From NCBI GenBank assembly GCA_038373865.1, contig JAXGGA010000494.1:1-64000 (forward strand): 64,000 bases of DNA, written 5' to 3'. The notes beneath the pieces are model-generated. The model did not search any database and was not told the origin of the DNA. It saw only the letters and a program-made list of their open reading frames with translations. This DNA comes from Uloborus plumipes. Taxonomy: Eukaryota; Arthropoda; Arachnida; Araneae; Uloboridae. Of the stretch, positions 25,418-36,339 are shown piece by piece. A program made the translations under genes and the position numbers. How positions within the stretch are numbered: the stretch's first letter is position 1; the number at the start of each line of letters is the position of its first letter.

Positions 25418-26269
25418 CCCATATAAGTTAAGCGCACAAGGAAATAATCTTCAGTTTGTTTTATCTAAAACATTATTAGTATCAAGTTAACAGCTCTTAA
25501 GCAACTTGAAGCATGAATTTATTTCTTTTATTAAATAAAACATTTATCAAAACTACTTTAATTTGTAAAAGATTAACTCAAACCTTCTATTCAAAATATA
25601 ACTTCCATAACGGTACTAATTTACTAATTCTTAGCAAAGATAGAGAATATTTTAATAATAAATTTTTATTTTTTAAAAGCTCACCTAATGAATGTCTACA
25701 GAATACCAGATATTATGGGCACGTTTCTGTTCCCCTATTTTTTCTTTTAAATCTATTCGTTTGAGGGATTGAATTATTTTTCAAACCTTGAAAAAGAGAA
25801 AGAACAAATCAAAATAAAATTATCATAAGTTTGTCAAAAAAAAAAAAACTATGTAAATCGACGAAACATTTACTCCTAGAAATCAATTTCCTATTTCAAC
25901 TCAGACTACGAAAACAACTTAAAACCCAAAATGCAAATACCCTATTTGAAGATCTTTGCAGTCAATATTTATGTATGTAAAAGCTCACGGGGCAGAAAAA
26001 AAAGCGTTCCCTGACCTTGGATGGGAAAATGTCTGATCAGTAACTTTTGAATTATGTAGTAGGGGGGCGTTCAGCGTAAAAAATGAAATAAACGTTTGCA
26101 GTCTCGTATTTCATCCCCAGTACATATATATATGCTGGATGTGTATTTGTCATGTTAACTCTCCCAGCAGTTTATCTTCGCCTGTGACTTCCAACGCAGA
26201 TATTACTTTATTATCGGCAAATTTTGTTACATAATTTATCATGCTATGGTTAAAAGTTTTATGATTTAA
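25418..26269. other. Non-coding stretch
   Basis: The open frame 25513-25764 has no recognisable motif. Nothing else is seen. Confidence 0.35.
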
Positions 26270-26690
26270 CTAACTTATTACCCGGCGTTGCCCGGGTGTA
26301 TATGAAAACAACATAGCTAATTATAATTGTTTTCAACTTATTTCATGCTAAAATGAAATAGGTGAGCTTAAATTGATAATTCATTGTTAATCGTAATCTT
26401 TGTTGGAAAATACTCATATTTAAATGTGATAAATTTTATCAATTTTTTTGCTTAAAGGCTTATCTCCATTACTCTACGTATTCAAAATTGGAAGAAAATA
26501 ACCATTTTGTGACAAAAAAATTTGAATTTTGAGCTTTTTGGATTTTTTTAAATTTTCAAAATGCCGCCTGTGTGAACTCTAGTGCATCAAAGAACCTCTG
26601 TGCCAAGTTTGATAAAAAATCCCACGTTAACTATGGATTGGTATAAGGAACAAACATACAAATATGTATATACATGCATCCATTTATATA
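26270..26690 (-). mobile_element. Probable Helitron 3' end (reverse strand)
   Basis: Read on the reverse strand, CCCGGGCAACGCCGGG forms a hairpin (26281-26296) and is followed by TAATAAGTTAG and T. This fits a Helitron 3' terminus, though the last four bases are TTAG instead of CTRR. The 5' end was not located; a MITE interrupts the body at 26687. Confidence 0.45.
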
Positions 26691-27082
26691 TATCGCACCC
26701 TTGCTACAAAAGTGCCACAACTCAAAAAACTACGTTTTCCAGGAATTGGAAAAAACTGTTTCTGGGCTGACTAGGCACATTTTAGTATTTTTGAATTTGT
26801 CGATATGAAGACCGACACATCTCAAACTATGATCGTTAGTTACGCACGTTACTCTACGACGGCTGGACGACAACTCAAGATGTGGTATTTCAGTGGAAGG
26901 GATCCTATGCATCTTAATAACAACAAAACGTCATAACTGCCTTCTGGCAGCTGATTTTTCAATGCAACTTCTGGCTCTTTTGAAGATTGGTAGAGACGTG
27001 TAAACTACGTCTAATGATGGTCATAACTCAAAAATGACAATTTTTGAGTTGTGGCACTTTTATAGCAAGGGTGCGATATATA
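26687..27082. mobile_element. TA(TA)-flanked MITE with ~42 bp terminal inverted repeats
   Basis: A 396 bp segment. The left end TATATATCGCACCCTTGCTA and the following CAAAAGTGCCACAACTCAAAAA are matched by the reverse complement of the right end with one or two mismatches over about 42 bp. The exact target duplication is ambiguous because the flanks are TATA-rich. No coding capacity. Confidence 0.8.
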
Positions 27083-27545
27083 GAACAGAATTGAGTATAG
27101 TAGTTTATAACACTGTAAAAAAGAATACAAAGATTAAATTAAAAAAATTTTAAAACCCCGACGCATATTGTTGACCTCATCTACTTATATTAAAAACTGA
27201 GTATCTATCTTTCTTTCTAACTATCTATCTATGTCACGCTTCTTTCTCCTGAACGCCAATGAGCTGAAAGTCGAACCAGGTACCGATAGATAGGTAATTT
27301 TTCAGGATTCATTAGTTTCAATTTATATAATTATACGATTTTAATTAGCGAAGATATCAATTAATAAGTAGTTAAATTTAAAGCGATTAAGCCTAATAAA
27401 TGATTAAATATGAAATCCATTGTTGCAAACCGTTCATTGGTTGCTATGAAGCAGAAATAACAATAATAATGAGAATTTAGAATGAAGGCTTAACTAAATC
27501 AAACATGAAACTCATTAGCGGGTCACGTACGTTGTACTTTTATCG

Positions 27546-27710
27546 GGCACAGGACATCTCCGCCGCAAAATTTATCTCTATCTCCGCCCTCCCCCATGAG
27601 ACATCTCCGCTGCGTCTCTCCCCGTCATTTCTATAAGACAGGACAAATCCGCCAATTGAGCTGGTAGAGTGCAATATTTGGCGAAGTTTAAATTGATTTG
27701 CACTGCATTG

Positions 27711-27741
<31 letters not shown>

Positions 27742-27986
27742 TTTTACTTTGCGATTTTCTCCTTAAGTAGTCTTGGAATAAATTCCGTTTTTTAAATTAG
27801 GTCTTTGTCGCCAAAAGAAGATATGTCGCCAAAAATGAAAATTTTAAGCAGTAAACCCTTTCTAACCCTTGGAAATGGCACGGCGGATTTGTCCTGTGCA
27901 ATGCAAACGGGGATAGGAGTCGCGGCGGAGATGTCCCATGCTGGGCAGAGAGCGATAAAATTTGCGGCGGAGATGTCCTGTTCCGC
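27546..27986. mobile_element. 441 bp TIR element with perfect 8 bp target duplication
   Basis: Flanked by TTTTATCG at 27538-27545 and 27987-27994. Ends GGCACAGGACATCTCCGCCG and, reverse complemented, GCGGAACAGGACATCTCCGC. GGACATCTCCGCCGC and variants with AAATCC occur about eight times in both senses, forming arrays inside each end. The host Helitron sequence on both sides joins cleanly when compared with 35880-35920. Contains a TG repeat (27709-27724) and T-run (27725-27745). The 8 bp duplication allows hAT or P-like origin; the termini do not settle it. The open frame 27805-28008 only reads through the arrays. Confidence 0.85.
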
Positions 27987-28039
27987 TTTTATCGCTAGTT
28001 ACTTGTAATTTTTTGAAATATTAATTTGTTGAAAAGCCA

Positions 28040-28290
28040 TCTACTTATATCAAAAACTGAGTATCTATGTCTGCTTCTTTCCTTTGAGCGAGCTGAACTT
28101 ACTGAAACTTTCCTCACCATCTTGAAAGCGCGAAGTGCCCGTGCAACATCTCAATAATTCGAATGATTTTTTGATGCAGGAAAAAAGAAAAGGCGCCAAG
28201 GCGCCTCTTAGCGAGCCGCCTTGTAGGAGAGTAGTTTTTTGAAATGTTCCTCACTACTTTCAAGGAACGAAGTGCCCGTGCAACGTGCGT
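28040..28290 (+). mobile_element. Inner Helitron of composite copy A (3' end deleted)
   Basis: Begins with its own TC start at 28040 inside the outer Helitron. It contains one unit of the AGCGAGCCGCCTTG palindrome that is tandemly multiplied at 39963-40175. The end is truncated: GCCCGTGCAACG runs directly into outer sequence GTGCGTGGTATGTC, whereas the copy at 35950-36171 retains the full hairpin and CTAG. Confidence 0.6.
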
Positions 28291-28754
28291 GGTATGTCTT
28301 GAAATCTAATGAGCATTAAATTACAACAAATAATATAACTTCAGAATGAGGTAAAGGTTAGAGAAGGGGGACGTTACGCATCAACATGCCGCAGGAAGCT
28401 AATCTAGCTGCCCTGGCAGCTAGTAATAAAATGAACTTCTTTTGTCAGAAAGTAATTTAAATTCAAATATAGTTAATTGTTTTCGAGAGGACATGGAAAA
28501 AACCGAAAAGGAAGGATAATCCTTACTAATAAAAATTTGCTACTCACAAAAGCAGAACAAAGAGGAAAAATTGAAAATCTTTTTAAAATCCTAAAACTAA
28601 AATCAATGATGGGTATTAAAATTGTTTATAAATAGAAACTGGCAACAGATAAAAATTTAAATCAGTCAGTTTTCTTTCCTTGTCGGCCAACAATGACATT
28701 GGTTTCCAATCGCGTGAGAAAAAGCCTTTAACACATTTGCTGAAAAACGTTATA

Positions 28755-29313
28755 CAGTGAACTCTCACTCATGCGCCGGCCCAAAGGACCAACAGAAAAA
28801 GGCGCATAAGTGAAAGAGACGTATAAGTGAACAAGCCTATTTAAAGGACTAAAACGCAACATAGGTTCTAATGAGAGAATGAATAAGAAAGTTTCTACAG
28901 ACAAGAGACCTATTACTACGGTTTGGCAATTACTGTAACGTAATTACAATGATAAAGAGAAAACAAAAATTGTAGCATACCTAATTACAAGCTGTTCCCC
29001 TTAAAACGATCCAGAATAGGTAATTGTCCCTCTCTAAACTCTAGTTCATGCGGAAAAAATGCCTTTCTCGAGCAATAAAATCGAAAGATTAAAGAGGAAA
29101 GTGAAGAAAAATGCTTATTTTTAAAAAGAAAATAAATATATATTTTACATTTTACGAAAAATTCGGCGCATAAGTGAAATATTTATCTTTAGAGCTACGA
29201 TAAACGAATGATATTATCATTATTTTGATATGGAATGTGCTGGGACCATTCAAAATCGTCGTATAAGTGAAAAAGGCGCATAAATGAGGCGGCGTATAAG
29301 TGAGAGTTCACTG
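28755..29313 (+). mobile_element. Family X Tigger-like MITE, copy 4 (with empty-site paralogue)
   Basis: A 559 bp copy flanked by TA (28753-28754, 29314-29315). Seven GCGYATAAGTGA-type motifs are visible: one at each terminus, two inside the left end and three inside the right end. The host sequence without the insertion can be read in the related repeat near 62029-62053 (ATTATAATTCGAGCTCTGTA), which confirms the exact ends and the TA duplication. Confidence 0.92.
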
Positions 29314-29339
29314 TAATTCAAGTGCTGTATGGGTCATTT

Positions 29340-30480
29340 TCACCATATGCTTACATTTCAGAACTTTTAAGTAATTTTTTTAACTTGCCATTTTCTTTTA
29401 GAATCACTAACAGATGTGTCGTCACATATTTTAGGTGTGTGAAAAAGTAATTGGTTGTACACTTTGATGCATAATTAAGTATTAAAATGCTGTCGTAAAA
29501 CTTTAAATTGCAAGACAAATTGTCGTCCATTACCATACAAAATCAATATGAAATCTCATTTTTAAACTATATCATAGCGCCTAGAACCAATTTCATTTGA
29601 AATTATTGGGGTCCCTGAAGCTTAAAACGATGTTTGTGATTATTAAAATAAGGATCAAAAACTGTATGGTAACAGATTTGACATTTGGTAACGGATTTGA
29701 CCAGTAACGGACTTGACATTTCAACCAAAATGTCAAATTATGGCTAGGTTGTCGAATTTGAAAATTGAACAACCATATGCATTTTCTTAGAGTTGTATAA
29801 TAAACAATATTTCGGGGTAAAAGTTCAGAAAAATTAAAAATTAATACTGAAATCTTTGGTAACAGACTTGACAAAGAATAAAAATACGCACCTGAAAGAA
29901 ATCTTGTGCGAAACACCACAGCAATACTTCTCGACTCAGGAAAACAAAATGGTACGAAATAGTTACTTCACTAATTTGTTAAGTTAACTGAATACGTGTT
30001 ACCATCTTTTGACTTCAATAAATACCTTTTTTAGCTAAAATAATCTTAAGGTAACGGACTTGACAAGAACTTCCGGACAAAATATATTCATTCATTTCTA
30101 TTTGAAATAAAATTACTATTGTCAATATTTATCATGAATACCATATATTAATAGTCAATATATAAAATTAATATGTCGCATTTACTTTTTTTGACCATTA
30201 AGTGTAGGAAAAAAATAGTTGAACTTGCGAAAATTGGAAATGGACAAGCGTTTTTGCCTTGATTCTCATTTTTAAAGACTTATATAAAAATAAATAAATA
30301 AATTTCAATAATTTGTTGAGTGATAGAATTTTTTGGGGGGTATTTCTTGCAGAAAATAATTATTCGCATTGAATTTAAAATATAAGTTATGCTTTAAAAT
30401 CGTCTTTTTAACCTCCGGACAGCAAATGTAAGCAAATTTTGAAAATGACCTGTATATTATGGAAGTAGTAAACACATTCC
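29340..30480. repeat. Insertion with a GGTAACGGACTTGACA array
   Basis: About 1.1 kb that is absent from the related repeat at 61810-62360. It holds five direct copies of GGTAACRGAYTTGACA (near 29668, 29686, 29703, 29857 and 30051). Ends were not resolved and no inverted partner array was seen. The reverse open frame 29593-29919 reads through this region and has no recognisable motif. Confidence 0.55.
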
Positions 30481-30769
30481 AGCAGACACAGAAAGAAATT
30501 ATCTTTATTTTGGTACTATTGTTTTAATTTTCAAGAAGTTTTCACTTCAAAAATTGCGAAAAAAATTTTAATAATTATCTTCGTTAGTTTATGTCATTTG
30601 AAGACGCGACTTAGCAGAGAACACTCTCGATCAGCTCTCCTTTTAAACAGAAAAAAAAATCAAATTTAGTCCATACGTTTAGGCACTAAAGTGCACAACA
30701 CAGATATACAAACACACAGACACGTCACTTATAACCCTCTTCCTTGTTGCATCGGGGGTTAAAAATGGA

Positions 30770-32135
30770 GTATAAATTCATTTAAATATTAAATAATTGT
30801 TTTTAACATTCAAGTTTCCACTTATTATTTTTAAAAATGAAAAAACAGTGGTTTATAATTATTAAGTCATATTCAACTTTCGTCAAGAGTCAAATATAAT
30901 TACAACTCAAGCATTAAAGTAATTAAAATATCTGCAGTTCGTGAAAGATACATAAATATTTTTCTTTTAAGTTGCCATCGTCGTGAAATGAAATATATCC
31001 ACTCACTGCTTTTGAGGATTGACATTAAATAAGCAATAATTGGAGCTTCAAAAAATGTTTTTTTATTTTCCATTTTTTTTCCTTGCTTTCGTTTTCATGA
31101 CTTTTGAAATGTTTTAAAAGTGTACTGAAAATAATGAATTAATGAAACAAATTAACAAGAAACATTAGGATTCATTGTAACTACAAGAAAAATTGATTAA
31201 ATGCAACGTTAAAGGAAAATGATTCCCATAAACAATTATACTCAGCTATTTTTCATTTCATTAAATTTTAAAGTTACGGTGTCTCTGATAAAAATTCATT
31301 CAATCGAAAGTTTCGTTTTTAGAATACGAAAGTTCACCCTATTTTAAAACAAGCGAAGTTACCTCACAAATACTGCTGTAAAAGACAACTTATAAATTTT
31401 TCCAAAAGTTTAAAATTAAAATTTAGAACTCTATTCTTGAAGATAACTTTTTAAATTTAGTTTCCCCCACGTTGTCTGTAAACATTTTATAGCTTTTCTT
31501 CGAAAATAAACTGATATTTGATCGCTACTCCGGTAGCTTAAAGACTTTATGCTTATATTTTATAATTAAATTCCGCACTAGTTTAGTTCTAACATAGTTT
31601 ATTTTAACAATAACCTCATATCGATTGAAATTGTCTTCCAGTAGCTTCAGCAATTTTCTCATATGCAAGAAATAATCCAATCAAGCCAAGTTCAAAGTAC
31701 ACTTCAATCTACTAACTTCAAAAATATGAAACTTGAATAAGTGCGTATTATTCCTTATGCAAAAATATTTGAGAATTAATTCTCTAAAATGTGTGACTTT
31801 AGTGAGATAAATTTTACCTATCCCCCTTAATCTGACTAAAGTAGGAACTGTAAAATAACTTAGCTATACAGTAAATATATATTTCTGTTGTTATATGTAC
31901 AGTATATGTACACGTTTTTTTCTTTGCTATTTTCTAATTCTTATACGAATTAACGAGATATAGCTGCTGGAAGTTCTTGCCGAGAGCTGCAGCTAAGCAT
32001 TTAATTTAATTATTGTTGCACTTTGCTTGAACGCGTGTAGCAATGATAAAAAAAAAAAAAAAGCTTTGTTTTAGAATTCCATTCTGAGTCTTAATTTTGT
32101 AGCAGTGTTTAGCGCTGTATTCATATCTCTTTATA
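30770..32135. other. AT-rich non-coding stretch
   Basis: No gene or paired repeat recognised. An A-run lies at about 32048-32062. Confidence 0.35.
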
Positions 32136-33031
32136 TCTACTTATATTAAAAACTGAGTAGAGTGAGTTCTGGTAAGTGCATCCACGGGGTAAGTGCGTCC
32201 ACTGGGAATTATATGAACACCGTCCTGAAATGGCTTCTGCAACACATCGACTATGTTAGATAACTGTCTAATGATAATTTCAATAGGTAAAATTCAAGCC
32301 TGGATTTAATAGACAAAACACAATCTGAGACAACTTAAATGTCTTCAAAACAACTCTAAAGTAAAGATTGAGAAGGTTTTGTTTCAGTTTCTCTCGTAGT
32401 CATACCAAGCAATTGAAGTCAAGAAATGCAAGTTGTTTCTTTTGCGTAATAGCTACTAATAACATACATGGAGTATTTTGATCAAATACTCTAACTAAAA
32501 TTTGTTCATATGACGGTACGCACTTTCCCTTTCTTTAAAGTAAGGTGGGTGTAAATGCGTACCACTATCATGAGGCATATGCGTACTATTATGCGGAGCA
32601 AGTGCGTACCATTGTGATGAGGCAAGTGTGTAATATTACGTGGAAAATCCGACTCTCGTAATTCACCTTTAATTTTGCTTATAACTCTTCTATAAGCCGA
32701 TTATAAATCCGACGTCATTTCCATCAAGTACTTATATTTACATTGAATGCGGCATAACATTTCCATTTTATTCATTACCTCTGAAATATATTGGCTTCTA
32801 GATATCAGTAAGTAAATTTTTCCTTGAAAATAGCGATCATAAGCTATACTTAATTTAAACCAGAATGACAAATGAAGCAATGAAATTAAGTGAAACACTA
32901 AATAAGGAACCAACTGATTCAAAAAACGAAGGTGGAGTAATTCATAAATTATATTTAAGAAAGTTAAGAGCACCTTGCGAAAAACTATTTCAATGTACAA
33001 GAAAAAAAAGTACAAGTATCATATCATAACT

Positions 33032-33066
33032 TTTTTTTTTTTTTTTGCTTTTTTTTTTTTTTTTTT
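33032..33066. repeat. T-rich run
   Basis: Two long T-runs separated by GC inside the 3.4 kb element. Confidence 0.9.
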
Positions 33067-33894
33067 GTGTTTTTTCTTACTGCTGCTGATTCTAATAAGA
33101 AAAATATTTTAAAACCGTATTTATTCAAAACCGTATTCAAAAAGAACAAGAAGTTCTGTCAAGAACTAAACGAGCCTACTTTCCCGTACATCGACATCGG
33201 CATTAGCATCTGATCAATACTCTCTTGATTATTTGAAACTAAAAATTATGTCAAACATATCTTTATAGCACTTAAAGCTGATTTCTGAAAGCAAAATATA
33301 CCCCTCTCATCAGATAAAATAGACACGTAAAAAGTAAATAAACGAGTCATTAAAGTTTTGTCGCACCTTTTAAAGAATGTAACTGTTATAGTTCTTCCGT
33401 AGAAAAATTCCACAATCGTTTTCAAAAGAAAAAAAAAATAAATAAATAAAATAAAAGTACAAAGAATTTCAAAACACATTTTATCAAAGAAAGAAAAAAA
33501 AGTCGTTCGTTAATAAAATGTCTTGAATTTCATTTTTAATCCGTTGCCAGTTGTTAAATATAAATAAGGAATAAAATGCTCTCATGAATGAAAAATTTTT
33601 GTTGACAAAAAAAAATCGTCTGATAAAAAAAATAATAATAATAAATTAAGCAAAACAAATAAATAAATAAACAAAAAATCGTCTGCCCAGTCAGTCATTT
33701 TTTCTGAGCCTGCATTTCCGCCATGTTTGCGGAGTCGGAGTCGGAATCAGAGTCCTCACAGAAGATTATTCAGAAAAGTACTTTACAATACATTATTTAT
33801 CAAAACCATTTTCTTACAAAGTTAGTTTGAAGGAAATCCGCCTTGAAGTTCAGAATCAACATTCAATTTAAATTTCTCCGTAGGCGCTCATGTT

Positions 33895-34620
33895 AAAATT
33901 TTTTCTGAACGGTTCATCATTGAACGAAAAATGGTTCAAATTGAAAAGTGAAATATAGGAATGAGCCTCTCCGAGATCTTTCGAACAAAAAAAAGTTTAT
34001 TCAATTCGGACGGTTCACTTAAAAGTTATTAGGTGGGGAAAGGTTGTTTGAACGGTTCAATGTTGAACGAAAAAAATGTTCAAATTGAAAATTTAAATAC
34101 GGTAATGAAGCATCCTTGCCGAGATCTTTTGAACAAAAAAAAGTTTGTTTAAATCGGACTGTTCATTCAAAAGTTATTAGGTGTGAGGGCTTGTTTGAAC
34201 GGTTCAATATTGAACGAAAAATTGTTCAAATCGGAAATTTAAAAACGGGGATGAAGTATCCTTGCCGAGATCTTTCGAACAAAAAAAAGTTTGTTTAAAT
34301 CGGACGGTTCACTCAAAAGTTATTAGGGGTGAGAGCTTGTTTGAACGGTTCAATGTTAAACGAAAAATTGTTCAAATCGAAAATGTAGATACGGGAATGA
34401 AGTATCCTTTAAAAGATCTTTCGAACAAAAACAATTTTGTTCAAATCGGACTGTTCATTCAAAAGTTAGTATCGCGGGACCGGTTGTTTGAACGGCTTAA
34501 AATTTAACCAAAAATTGTTCAAATCAAAAAACAAATATTGGAATGAGCTGTACTCTCCGAGATCTTTCCAACAAAAAAAAGTTCGTCCAAATCGGAATGT
34601 TCATTCAAAAGTTATTAGGG
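33895..34620 (+). repeat. 146 bp tandem array, five units
   Basis: Five units of about 146 bp, marked by GAGATCTTTCGAACAAAAA at about 33973, 34121, 34267, 34413 and 34559. Each also has TTGAACGGTTCAATGTTGAACG and CAAAAGTTATTAGG words. 146 is not a multiple of three, so the overlapping open frames 34116-34298, 34262-34507 and 34488-34826 are the same peptide seen in shifted frames, not a repeat protein. The array runs into a GACC-rich simple repeat, as at some non-LTR retrotransposon 3' ends. Confidence 0.9.
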
Positions 34621-34624
34621 GGGG

Positions 34625-34661
34625 GACAGACAGACCGACCGACCGACCGACAGACCGACAC
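34625..34661 (+). repeat. (GACC/GACA)n simple repeat
   Basis: A run of GACA and GACC tetramers directly after the 146 bp array. Confidence 0.92.
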
Positions 34662-34738
34662 ACAAATTCCCCATCTCAATACCCTACTTTCAAATGTTTA
34701 AATTTTTCGATATTTATTTCATTGTTTTGTTTCTTTTT

Positions 34739-34803
34739 GACTTTTTTTTACTTGGCGATATTTTTTTTACTTGGCGATATTTTTTGGACTTGGCGACATT
34801 TTT
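34739..34803 (+). repeat. ~22 bp tandem repeat
   Basis: ACTTGGCGATATTTTTT occurs three times with small changes. Confidence 0.8.
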
Positions 34804-35949
34804 TAGATGCATTAAGCCAATTTTAATGCTTTTTTCGTCTCTTTTATTTTTAACGGGAAAGTAGGCTAAAAAGAAAAAAAAAACGAATTGTTCACTCAGG
34901 TCGCCTAACGATCTACCATACAAATAGAATTAAATAAAATCACAGGGCTACGCACTTACAACAACGCTATTGGACGCACATGTCTCATCTTACATTTAAG
35001 AAGGGGTAAGTGCGAACCCTGGCCTAATCACAGACTGATTAATGTATTAAACCAAAATAAACTATGTAGACTATTAGTGATTATTACTAAATAAAAACAA
35101 CTTACATTTGCTCACTTGGTCTTATTGAAAGGACAAAGGAAGAATCACAGACACAACTCTCTCAATCTTCAATCACAGTTGTTCGCAAGACACGTGGGAT
35201 ATCACTGATTGCGTTTCATCCATGCAAGCAAGTGCTGGTCTCTAGTATTAGGAATTATTCCAAGACAATTACCTAACATATTTAATATGTGCCAGAAGTA
35301 TTTTCCTGCTCATATTCACATAATTTAAGGTGGACGCACTTACCCCGCTTTGTAGGGAAAGTGCGTACCTTAGAATAGGTGTCATAAACCAGGTCACAAA
35401 ACATATGCTTATGGTTTATATGACATATTATATGCTTGAAAATCTTAGTAAGGAATCTGGAAAGAAAACTAAAAAAAAATTGTGAGTGTACAAGATTTTT
35501 CAACACAGCAGCATCCTTGAGAACATGAAGTTTGAAAAAAAGGGTACGCACTTACGAGAACTCACCCTATCTTTCTATCTTTCTTTCTTTGTTTCTATCT
35601 ATGTCATGCTTCTTTCTCCTGAACGACAATGAATAGAAAGTCGAACCAGGTACCTATAGATTGATAATTTTTCAGGCTTCATTAGTTTTAATTTATATAA
35701 TTATACGATTTTAATTAACAAAGATATCAATTAATTAGTAGTCAAATTTAAAGCGATTTGTTCTAAAGGATTAAATATGAAATCCATTGTTACAAAATAT
35801 GGTTGCTATGAAACAGTAATAATAATGATATTGATAATTTTGAAGGAAGGCTTAACTAAATCAAACATGAAATTCATTAGCGGGCCACGTACGTAGTACA
35901 TTTATTGCTAGCTACTTGTATTTTTTTTAATTTTAAATTAGTTGAAAAT

Positions 35950-36171
35950 TCTTATATTAAAAACTGAGTATCTCTCTATGTTTGCTTCTTTCCCTTGAGC
36001 GAGCTGAACTTGCTGAGACTTTCCTCATCATTTTGAAGATGCAAAGCATCTTAATAATTCGAACGGTGTTTTGATGTGGGAAAAAAGTAAAGGCTTGAAG
36101 CGTCTGTTGAAAACCTTCTTTACTACTTTAATGGCGCAAAGCTCCCGTGCAACGCCGGGCCACACAGCTAG
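35950..36171 (+). mobile_element. Inner Helitron of composite copy B
   Basis: Begins TCTTATATTAAAAACTGAG and ends CCCGTGCAACGCCGGGCCACACAGCTAG in two blocks: hairpin CCCG/CGGG, then CTAG at 36168-36171. Its end matches the complete Helitron at 39165-40206. Confidence 0.65.
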
Positions 36172-36339
36172 CTGCTTAGTTCCTTAGCGGGCCAAGTGCG
36201 TAGTATGTCTTGAAATCTTATGAACATTAAATTATATATCAAATAATATAGCATCAGACTGAGGTAAAAGTTGGGGGGGGGGGGGGACATTATGCATCAA
36301 CATGCCACAAGAAGCTAATTTAGCTGCCCTGGCAGCTAG

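Larger units (their letters stand above)
27180..28423 (+). mobile_element. Composite Helitron, copy A
   Basis: Starts TCTACTTATATTAAAAACTG directly after an A and ends with GCTGCCCTGGCAGCTAG followed by T. GCTGCC/GGCAGC is a perfect 3' hairpin and CTAG ends at 28423. These are Helitron hallmarks: TC start, hairpin plus CTRR end, A|T insertion site. A second Helitron start (TCTACTTATATCAAAAACTG) lies inside at 28040, so a Helitron sits within a Helitron. The same nested arrangement recurs at 32136-36339. Interrupted by an unrelated element at 27546-27986. No Rep/Helicase gene. Confidence 0.8.
28530..30765 (+). mobile_element. RTE-like non-LTR retrotransposon tail, split by insertions
   Basis: Segments 28530-28752, 29314-29340 and about 30480-30765 are collinear with 61810-62360. 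Shared words include GGCAACAGATAAAA and CCTTGTCGGCCAACAATGA. The right end, CACGTCACTTATAACCC followed by GCATCGGGGGTTAAAAA, resembles the 3' ends of RTE-clade retrotransposons. No reverse transcriptase remains, so this is a 3' untranslated or SINE-like piece. It was interrupted by family X (28755-29313) and by a second, ~1.1 kb insertion. Confidence 0.6.
32160..35567 (+). mobile_element. 3.4 kb TA-flanked element with GTAAGTGCGTACC motif arrays
   Basis: Flanked by TA (32158-32159, 35568-35569) inside a Helitron, whose other copies show the empty site (GAGTATCT). Ends are GAGTGAGTTCTGGTAAGTGC and, reverse complemented, GGGTGAGTTCTCGTAAGTGC. At least ten GTAAGTGCGTACC-like words lie near 32171-32635 and, mostly in the opposite sense, near 34952-35560. 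Whether the reverse frames 32701-33015, 33246-33479 and 35282-35551 are decayed transposase is not decidable from motifs. A different repeat (33895-34661) lies inside. Probably pogo/Tigger-type by layout; that is inference. Confidence 0.78.
32136..36339 (+). mobile_element. Composite Helitron, copy B, split by a 3.4 kb insertion
   Basis: Starts TCTACTTATATTAAAAACTG after an A, is interrupted after GAGTA at 32159 and resumes with TCTTTCTATC at 35570. It ends with the GCTGCC/GGCAGC hairpin and CTAG at 36339 followed by T. Like copy A it contains an inner Helitron (about 35950-36171). The uninterrupted element would be about 0.8 kb. No Rep/Helicase gene. Confidence 0.8.

Noticed and set aside
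34116..34826. Apparent repeat protein (PRSFEQKK units)
   Set aside because: The 146 bp unit shifts frame each time; the peptides come from the DNA array.
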